Shown one piece after another: positions 14,019-19,636 of a DNA stretch of 19,636 nt. The DNA comes from a bacterium (GTDB taxonomy: Bacteria; Elusimicrobiota; Elusimicrobia; UBA1565; UBA9628). The notes beneath the pieces are model-generated. The model saw only the letters and a program-made list of their open reading frames with translations. It was not told the origin of the DNA and made no database searches. The translations under genes were made by a program, and so were the position numbers. Each line of letters opens with the position of its first letter. The first letter of the stretch is position 1. The stretch lies in the NCBI GenBank assembly GCA_021796015.1, contig JAJYOT010000024.1, positions 8,012 through 27,647 on the forward strand. The letters run 5' to 3'.

Positions 14019-16112
14019 ATGAATAGAAACTCTCGCGCCAAAAAAATAATTCTCTCGCTGCTCATTGCCGCGCTTGTCTTCCAAAACGCGGCTTTAATGG
14101 CCGCCAATTTAAGCGAGTCAGAAGTTCCCGCTTCCGAATCTTTACCCCTCAACCACCCCCTGGCAGGGCCCGAACTGTCTTTTTTCCTAAGCCCCCAGGA
14201 AATGCTCGGGCAATATCAGGAAGCGGAAACCCGCTATCAAACCCAGATCCAAAAGATTATCTCAACTCCCCCAGATCAAATTAATTTTGAGAATACCGCC
14301 AAAGCCTTGGAGGAAGCCTCCGCTGACTATTCAGACAAAATCCAGCCCCTGATTTTTTTAAGCCAGGTTTCTCCCAATCCGCAAATTCGCCAGGCGGCGG
14401 AACAAATCGAGGAAAAAGCCCAGAAATTCGATGCCAATGTCGATTACGAAGCCTTGTATAACTCCTTAAGCCTCTGCGCTCAAAAACAAGAGAATCTCGA
14501 TTCCAAAGACGCTCTTTTGCTTAAAACCAGCCTTGAAAGCCTTCAGTCTCGCGGGGTAGGCCTCTCAGCGGATAAAAGGGAAAAACTCAACAAAATAGAG
14601 GAACGTTTAGGACAAATCGCGATGGAATTTCAGAGAAACATCAACGACAGCGCTGATTTTATCGCGGTCAGCCGAGACGAACTCAAGGGTCTCCCCCAAG
14701 ACTATGTCGACGGGCTTCAAAAAGACGCCCATGGAAAATATATCGTCACCCTCAAATATCCGGATTACGTCCCATTCATGCAGCAAGCCGAAAATTCAAA
14801 ACTCAGAAAAGAACTCGAATTTAAATACAACAATCGCGCGGCCGAAAAAAACATCCCCCTTCTCCAAGAAGCTCTCAAGCTCAGAGATGAATCGGCCAAG
14901 GCCCAAGGATATCCTTCTTATGCGGAAATGGCCCTTGAAGGCCGTATGGCCGAGAAGCCCGAAAATGTCTGGAACTTTCTAAACGGGCTCTTGCCGATTC
15001 TGCGCTCCAAGGGCGACGCGGAACTAAAAGAGCTTCTAAAAATCAAGAAAAAAGATTTTACCGAGGCCCAAGAGGTTCATTCATGGGAAAAAGGCTATTA
15101 TCTCGGCAAATGGCATCAGAGCCAAAATCAATTAGACGAGGGCTCATTAAAAGAATATTTTCCGGTCAATCAAGTCGTCGAAGGCACGCTTAAAAGCTAT
15201 CAACAAATTTTAGGCCTTCGTTTTTCTGAAATTCAAAACCCCGATGTTTGGCACAAGGACGTTCGCGCCTTTGAAATCAGAGACGCAAAAACCAATGGAA
15301 GAATCGGGCATTTTTATCTTGATCTCTATCCTCGTCCCGGAAAATTCGGACATGCCGCGGCCTTTCCTTTAATCAACGGAAGAGAACTCAAGGATGGATA
15401 TAAAAACCCCGTGGCGGCCATGGTCGCCAATCTCAGCCCTCCGCGCTCCGATCGCCCGGCTCTACTTAATTTCGACGAGGTGGAGACATTTTTCCACGAG
15501 TTCGGGCATCTGATGCATCAAACCCTGACCAAGGCAAGATACGCCAGCTTTGCCGGCTCTAACGTCGCCCTGGATTTTGTCGAAGCTCCCTCCCAGATGA
15601 TGGAACACTTCGTTTGGGAACCCAAGATTTTAAAAAATATCTCCGGCCACTACCGCGATTCTTCAAAGAAACTTCCCTCTCCATTTCTCAAGCAAATGAA
15701 GCGCTCTAAAAAACTCGGACAATCCTTGGCCTACCTGCGGCAACTTTCCTTTGCCCTGGCCGACCTCGCCGTCCACGCGACCGTTCCCAGCGATGTCAAT
15801 ACGATTTTCAATCAAATCATGGGCTGGATCGGGCTTTTCCCGCCCCAAGAAAACACTCACTTTGCCGCCAGCTTCGGGCATCTCTTGGGAGGCTACGGAG
15901 CCGGATATTATTCTTACCTGTGGTCGGAGGTTTTTGCCGATGATATGTTTTCCCGCTTTAAAAAAGAAGGCGTTTTAAACCCCGCGGTCGGCATGGATTA
16001 CAGGAAAAAAATTCTTGAACAGGGAAGCGAGCGGCCGGAAATGGAATCGATGAAAGACTTCCTGGGACGCGAACCCAACAACGAGGCCTTCTTAAATAAA
16101 ATTAAGGAGTAA
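14019..16112 (+). CDS. Secreted M3-family zinc oligopeptidase (thimet oligopeptidase/oligopeptidase A-like)
   Basis: 697 residues. The N-terminus (MNRNSRAKKIILSLL...) is a signal peptide with likely cleavage near residues 28-30, so the enzyme is probably periplasmic; most M3 enzymes are cytosolic. The body is largely helical, with the zinc site HEFGH (H493, E494, H497) and the third ligand E522, the 25-residue spacing seen in thimet oligopeptidase. The substrate-binding stretch 'GHLLGGYGAGYYSYLWSEVFADDMF' lies near the C-terminus. It should cleave short peptides. The gene overlaps the convergent lipoprotein gene by 11 bp at the 3' end. It is a stand-alone transcription unit after purK. Confidence 0.93.
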   Translation: MNRNSRAKKIILSLLIAALVFQNAALMAANLSESEVPASESLPLNHPLAGPELSFFLSPQEMLGQYQEAETRYQTQIQKIISTPPDQINFENTAKALEEASADYSDKIQPLIFLSQVSPNPQIRQAAEQIEEKAQKFDANVDYEALYNSLSLCAQKQENLDSKDALLLKTSLESLQSRGVGLSADKREKLNKIEERLGQIAMEFQRNINDSADFIAVSRDELKGLPQDYVDGLQKDAHGKYIVTLKYPDYVPFMQQAENSKLRKELEFKYNNRAAEKNIPLLQEALKLRDESAKAQGYPSYAEMALEGRMAEKPENVWNFLNGLLPILRSKGDAELKELLKIKKKDFTEAQEVHSWEKGYYLGKWHQSQNQLDEGSLKEYFPVNQVVEGTLKSYQQILGLRFSEIQNPDVWHKDVRAFEIRDAKTNGRIGHFYLDLYPRPGKFGHAAAFPLINGRELKDGYKNPVAAMVANLSPPRSDRPALLNFDEVETFFHEFGHLMHQTLTKARYASFAGSNVALDFVEAPSQMMEHFVWEPKILKNISGHYRDSSKKLPSPFLKQMKRSKKLGQSLAYLRQLSFALADLAVHATVPSDVNTIFNQIMGWIGLFPPQENTHFAASFGHLLGGYGAGYYSYLWSEVFADDMFSRFKKEGVLNPAVGMDYRKKILEQGSERPEMESMKDFLGREPNNEAFLNKIKE

Positions 16113-16599
16113 GCCTGGCCCCGGATTGCTGATACCAGTATTTAGGCGCGTGAGGCTCTATGGGATAGCGAAGAGCCGCCGTTGCATCGACAAAAGCGAT
16201 CACCTGGTTTCCATTGACGACATATCCCCAGCCGCCGGTATTTTTAATCTTCTTGCCATCGACTCTGCCGTTCTTTAAAATACTGGGCGGATAAACCGTC
16301 ACCATCCGAGTATTTCTATAGTTAGGAAGTCCCAATTCCACGACCGGAATTTCAAATAAATATTTGGGAACCAAGGATTTGATATCGGGAGGAATAGAGC
16401 CGCGGTCATGATAGTAGGCGGCAATGGCGGAATCAATATTTCCCAAGAAAGAAAGAGTCTGAGATTCGGCCGCCTGGACCTGCGCTTTGGAAGCTTCTTC
16501 ATCCATCGCGCGGGAAGACGAATCGGAAAAAAGTTTAGTCGATGGCGCGCAAGCTAAAGACGCCGATAAAGCGGCCAAAAAAATAAAGATTTTTTTCAT
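16102..16599 (-). CDS. Lipoprotein with pseudopilin-like (type II secretion G-like) C-terminal region
   Basis: 165 residues. The start 'MKKIFIFLAALSASLAC' has a lipobox with Cys17. A helical segment follows, then 'IDSAIAAYYHDRGSIPPDIKSLVPKYLFEIP', which resembles the helix-to-sheet part of type II secretion/pilin-type proteins, and 'GGWGYVVNGNQVIAFVD', which fits their beta region. The N-terminal prepilin methylation motif is absent, so this is a lipid-anchored derivative rather than a pilin. Function unknown. A strong AAGGAGG stands before the ATG, which overlaps the mnmA stop by four bases, making it the last gene of the minus-strand operon. Its end overlaps the convergent peptidase gene. 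Confidence 0.75.
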   Translation of the reverse strand: MKKIFIFLAALSASLACAPSTKLFSDSSSRAMDEEASKAQVQAAESQTLSFLGNIDSAIAAYYHDRGSIPPDIKSLVPKYLFEIPVVELGLPNYRNTRMVTVYPPSILKNGRVDGKKIKNTGGWGYVVNGNQVIAFVDATAALRYPIEPHAPKYWYQQSGARLTP

Positions 16600-17666
16600 T
16601 CAATAACCTCCTTAATCATTCCACCCCCAAGCACTTCTTCTCCTTGATAAAAAACCGCCGATTGCCCCGGAGTAACAGCCCGCTGGGGAAAATCGAAACG
16701 AACGCGAATCCGCCCCTCTTCGGTCATAGAAAAATTAGACGGCGCTGGCGGATGGCGATGGCGAATGCGAACCGACGCCTGCCCCTCCGCGACGGGAATT
16801 CCGGAAGTCCAGATCATATCAGAGATTTCGCACACGGAAGACAGGGTCTGTTCTTTTTCTCCAACAATGACCGTTTGATTTTTAGGATCCAAGCGCACGA
16901 CATATTTGGGCGCGGGAGAGCCGGAGACAAGCCCTTTTCTTTGCCCGATCGTATAATCGACTGTTCCCTGATGGCGACCCAGTTCTCGTCCGGAAACATC
17001 TTTAATCGGACCGGATTTAAGAGCGGAATCAAGGCCCGCACTCAAAGGATGGGATTTGACAAATCCGCGGTAATCGCGATTGGGAATAAAACAAATTTCC
17101 TGACTTTCGGGTTTATCCGCGGTCTCAAGACCAAGGCGTCTGGCATAAGAGCGAACCTCGGGCTTTGACAAATCTCCGACTGGAAAAACCAAGCGAGACA
17201 ATTCGCGCGGGCCCAAATTATAAAGAAAATAAGTCTGGTCCTTGTTTTCATCTTGGGCGCGGTAAAGTTTTCCCTCTTTGACGCGCGCGTAATGACCAGT
17301 GGCGAGAAAACCGGCATCCCAAGCCTGGGCAAGACCCAAAAGATGCCCAAATTTGACGAAGCGGTTACAAAGAGCGCAGGGGTTTGGCGTATCTCCCCGA
17401 AGGTAGGATTCGACAAAAGGGCGAATGACCTTATCTTCAAAAAGTTCATCCATGGTGATAACATAATGAGAAATATCCAGGCGAGAGGCCACCGCCTTGG
17501 CATCGGCGATATCGGCGGGAGATCCGCAACAGCCAAAGCCGGTCGAAGCCCCGGGCAAGAGTTGAAGGGTCACTCCAATGACCTCAAAACCCTGTTCGAC
17601 TAATAACGCGGCCGCCACCGAGCTGTCGACGCCGCCAGACATCGCTACGATCACTCGCTGATTCAT
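16596..17666 (-). CDS. mnmA: tRNA-specific 2-thiouridylase MnmA
   Basis: 356 residues, typical length. The PP-loop motif SGGVDSS (10-16) binds ATP. The catalytic cysteines are in 'PNPCALCN' (C100, equivalent to E. coli C102) and 'ESQEICFIP' (C192, equivalent to C199). The C-terminal beta-barrel region with 'TIGQRKGL' completes the family pattern. It thiolates U34 of tRNAs for Glu, Gln and Lys, using sulfur relayed from a cysteine desulfurase. The desulfurase gene directly precedes it with a 4-bp overlap (ATGA), so donor and acceptor are co-translated. A 'GFGCCGSPADIADA' stretch near residue 45 is a common variant of the family and adds two Cys of unknown role. Confidence 0.97.
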   Translation of the reverse strand: MNQRVIVAMSGGVDSSVAAALLVEQGFEVIGVTLQLLPGASTGFGCCGSPADIADAKAVASRLDISHYVITMDELFEDKVIRPFVESYLRGDTPNPCALCNRFVKFGHLLGLAQAWDAGFLATGHYARVKEGKLYRAQDENKDQTYFLYNLGPRELSRLVFPVGDLSKPEVRSYARRLGLETADKPESQEICFIPNRDYRGFVKSHPLSAGLDSALKSGPIKDVSGRELGRHQGTVDYTIGQRKGLVSGSPAPKYVVRLDPKNQTVIVGEKEQTLSSVCEISDMIWTSGIPVAEGQASVRIRHRHPPAPSNFSMTEEGRIRVRFDFPQRAVTPGQSAVFYQGEEVLGGGMIKEVIE

Positions 17667-18823
17667 GCCGGAACCAAAGAAACCGAGCGCATTTTATTAA
17701 CCACGCTTGGGAAAACTTTAATAAAGTAATCGACCTCTTCTTGGGTGGTTCTCCATCCCGTTGAAACGCGCAAGGCGCCTTTGACTAAGTCTTTAGAAAG
17801 ACCCATCGCGCGGAGAACATGAGACGGGCTTGAGAGTCCGGTCGCGCACGCAGAACCGCTAGAAACGCACGCCCCCGCCAAATCAAACGCGATTGCCAGA
17901 GAATGTCCGTCAACGCCCTCAATTGAAAAATTCGAGGTATTCGGCAAGCGTTTCGCCTTGCCCCCATTTAAGCGCACGCCAGAAACAGAAAGACACCCCT
18001 CTTCAATTTGTTTTTGCCAAGATAAATATCTCTGAAAAGAAGACAACTCGGATAAACTTAACTGGGAGGCAACTCCAAGCGCGACGATTCCAATCACATT
18101 TTCGGTTCCGCCCCGACGCCTTTTTTCCTGAAGCCCGGCAATGAGCGGAAAGAGTTTGACCCCTGTTCGAATATACAAAGCCCCCGCGCCTTTAAGCGCG
18201 CCCAATTTATGGCCGGAAATCGACAACAAATCCACGCCCAAACTCTCAACATCAAGGGCTATTTTCCCCGCGGATTGAACCGCGTCGGAGTGAAACAAGA
18301 CTCCTCTGTCTTGGCAAAAAGCCGCTATTTTTTCGATGGGCTGGACAACTCCGGTCTCGTTATTGGCGTGCATCACTGAAACCAAGGCCGTGCGCTCATC
18401 GATGGCCTCTAGCAGAGACTCACAATTGATGAGCCCGTTTGAGTCCACCCCGGTCTCATAAATCTTAAAACCTTGACTCGACAAAATCGGGAGAGTCTCG
18501 CGAACGCTTTCATGCTCGACGGCGCTGACGATAATTTTGTTTCTCCCGCTTTGCTGCAAGGAATGCCAAGCGGCTCCGTAAAGGGCGGCGGAGTTGGCTT
18601 CGGAACCGGAGGAAGTAAAAATGATTTCGCTCGGATTTTTAGCGCCTAAAAGACGCGCCACCCGCTCGCGCGCCAGCTCAAGCGAGCGGCGAACTTCTTG
18701 TCCGATCCGATAGGGACTATTGGGATTGGCAAAGCCGTCTTTCAAAAAGGGAAGGACCGCTTCCATGACCTCCGGCCGAATGGGAGTCGTCGCGTTATAA
18801 TCGAGGTAAGCCGATTTCATCAT
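17663..18823 (-). CDS. Cysteine desulfurase (NifS/IscS family)
   Basis: 386 residues of a class V PLP enzyme. It has 'YLDYNATTPIRPEV' at the start, 'GSEANS', the PLP-stacking His104 in 'AVEHES', 'HANNETG', the PLP-binding Lys206 in 'SISGHKLGALKGAG' and the catalytic loop 'SSGSACATG' with Cys326. It releases sulfur from cysteine as a persulfide, for tRNA thiolation and Fe-S assembly. No iscU or sufU gene follows. The overlap with mnmA suggests that 2-thiouridine synthesis is at least one main client. The start has two adjacent ATG codons and no good ribosome-binding site, consistent with coupling to the lipoprotein gene 20 bp upstream. IscS and NifS cannot be distinguished from the sequence alone, so no symbol is given. 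Confidence 0.95.
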   Translation of the reverse strand: MMKSAYLDYNATTPIRPEVMEAVLPFLKDGFANPNSPYRIGQEVRRSLELARERVARLLGAKNPSEIIFTSSGSEANSAALYGAAWHSLQQSGRNKIIVSAVEHESVRETLPILSSQGFKIYETGVDSNGLINCESLLEAIDERTALVSVMHANNETGVVQPIEKIAAFCQDRGVLFHSDAVQSAGKIALDVESLGVDLLSISGHKLGALKGAGALYIRTGVKLFPLIAGLQEKRRRGGTENVIGIVALGVASQLSLSELSSFQRYLSWQKQIEEGCLSVSGVRLNGGKAKRLPNTSNFSIEGVDGHSLAIAFDLAGACVSSGSACATGLSSPSHVLRAMGLSKDLVKGALRVSTGWRTTQEEVDYFIKVFPSVVNKMRSVSLVPA

Positions 18824-18843
18824 GATGAAAGGTTCGCAACGGA

Positions 18844-19587
18844 CTAAGGGCCAAATCCAAATCCCTTAAAGAGATCGTCTTCCGACTTAGAGGCCGCTGG
18901 CTTTGATTCTTTCTTTTGTGGAGAAGCCGCGGATTGAGACGAAGGCGGCAATGTTCCCGGCAAAGGGGCCATGGCTGTCCCGCCGGAAAGACTGCGGACT
19001 GGAGAGACAATCACCTTGCGTATTCCTTCCGCAAAAACAATCATCCCGGTTTTTTCCTCGTAATAAAGCCTAAACGGACTCTGTTTCATCTGAGGCTCAT
19101 AGGCTTTTCCAAGATTGGCTTTCTCTTCTTCCCAGCCGGGGTTGTACACCAATTTCCCTCGAACATCGACAATGCCGTTGACAATAGGCAAGGAAAAACG
19201 AATTCGGTAAAAGCCGTTTGAATCGCTGACCCCGGGATCAAAAGAGCTGACCGCCAAAGCTTTTTCCCCGGTATCAAATTGATCTTGACTTTCCTGGCCT
19301 TCTGCGGAGGCCACGGCGCGGACCACCACCCCTTGAATGGGATTGTCGGCATAATCGGTCACAACGCCCTGAATATACCCGTCTAAAAACTCGCTTTTTT
19401 TGGGAAGAGAGAAAAAGACATAATCGTTGACTCCGGTCAATTTTTCGGTAATCGAGAGATCGACAACCCGGCCCTCGGCAAAATCCAAAACCACGATTTT
19501 TCTAGGAGCTCCGCCGCAACCGGCGAGAACGAGCAAAGCTCCCATGCAAAAAAGACCGACGCGATTGCGATTTTTCATCGTTTTCAC
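18844..19587 (-). CDS. Lipoprotein with carboxypeptidase-regulatory-like (Ig-type) domain
   Basis: 247 residues. 'LLVLAGCGG' is a clear lipobox. The region about 65-140 ('GYIQGVVTDYADNPIQGVVVRAV...SDSNGFYRIRFSLP') has the G-x-V-x-D-x-x-x-x-P-I-x-G-V-x-V...S-D-x-x-G-x-Y pattern of carboxypeptidase-regulatory-like beta-sandwich domains common in cell-surface proteins. The C-terminus is Pro/Ser/Lys-rich and low in complexity. Function unknown, probably an envelope protein. It starts the visible operon (lipoprotein, desulfurase, mnmA, lipoprotein). The start is GTG at 19587, whose GTGA overlaps the stop of a preceding frame, or ATG at 19578; neither has a clear ribosome-binding site. Confidence 0.8.
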   Translation of the reverse strand: MKTMKNRNRVGLFCMGALLVLAGCGGAPRKIVVLDFAEGRVVDLSITEKLTGVNDYVFFSLPKKSEFLDGYIQGVVTDYADNPIQGVVVRAVASAEGQESQDQFDTGEKALAVSSFDPGVSDSNGFYRIRFSLPIVNGIVDVRGKLVYNPGWEEEKANLGKAYEPQMKQSPFRLYYEEKTGMIVFAEGIRKVIVSPVRSLSGGTAMAPLPGTLPPSSQSAASPQKKESKPAASKSEDDLFKGFGFGP

Positions 19588-19636
19588 AAAAATGAGCGGC
19601 GAAATAAAAAGGCCGCGACCATATTCGCCATGGGAA
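19584..19636 (-). CDS. Partial 3' end of an upstream gene
   Basis: On the minus strand a frame enters from the window edge and encodes '...MANMVAAFLFRRSFL' before a TGA that overlaps the lipoprotein's GTG start (GTGA). The overlap matches the style of the other junctions in this operon, so it is probably the end of a gene. At 17 codons nothing can be said about function. Confidence 0.35.
   Translation of the reverse strand, partial: PMANMVAAFLFRRSFL

Overview
The window is about 19.6 kb of bacterial chromosome at roughly 50-55% GC, with two visibly GC-richer stretches. A tripartite RND metal exporter and several lipobox-containing proteins point to a diderm (Gram-negative-type) bacterium. 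The mix of genes, including a Thermus-type isocitrate dehydrogenase, DUF6671 and many short dispersed repeats, fits an environmental lineage such as Elusimicrobiota or Omnitrophota. That placement is a guess. No 16S rRNA gene or other phylum marker is present.

Region 1 (1-8300) is a Cus-type Cu(I)/Ag(I) efflux locus. It starts with a 123-bp tandem repeat, an extended -10 promoter and a small Cys/His-rich exported protein. The outer-membrane channel (cusC) and the periplasmic adaptor with a metal-binding N-terminus (cusB) overlap by ATGA. A 375-bp insert then separates cusB from the inner-membrane pump gene cusA. The insert carries, on the minus strand, a tRNA gene, a promoter and a short terminator-ended transcription unit. 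Downstream of cusA the locus is mosaic: a palindromic repeat composite, a 32-aa tail of a different cusA, an intact DUF2231 membrane protein, a truncated exported protein, and a second cusA reduced to one short internal piece and its last ~210 codons. Copies of a ~25-bp sequence (AATTAAGT...CTGTCCC...AATT) lie at the breakpoints.

Region 2 (8359-12307) is a minus-strand operon icd - DUF6671 - sua5 (isocitrate dehydrogenase, an uncharacterised double zinc-ribbon protein, tRNA t6A synthesis). It diverges from a small winged-helix regulator gene across a promoter region with a perfect 16-bp palindrome. The regulator is followed by yet another cusA-tail remnant and another copy of the junction repeat, so the whole block lies between cusA-derived 3' fragments.

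Region 3 (12330-16112) holds purE-purK (purine synthesis, GTGA overlap) and a secreted M3-family zinc oligopeptidase that appears to be expressed from a leaderless promoter.

Region 4 (16102-19636, minus strand) is a tightly packed operon: a partial upstream gene, a lipoprotein with a carboxypeptidase-regulatory-like region, a cysteine desulfurase, mnmA (tRNA 2-thiouridine) and a pseudopilin-like lipoprotein. The desulfurase and MnmA form an evident sulfur-relay pair.

The most unusual signals are (i) the junction-repeat-stitched cusA fragments and (ii) the tRNA whose anticodon arm is complementary to two downstream same-strand segments, one of them inside a putative small RNA. Repeat-linked mosaics in a possible metagenome assembly can also be assembly artefacts, so long-read confirmation is the key control.
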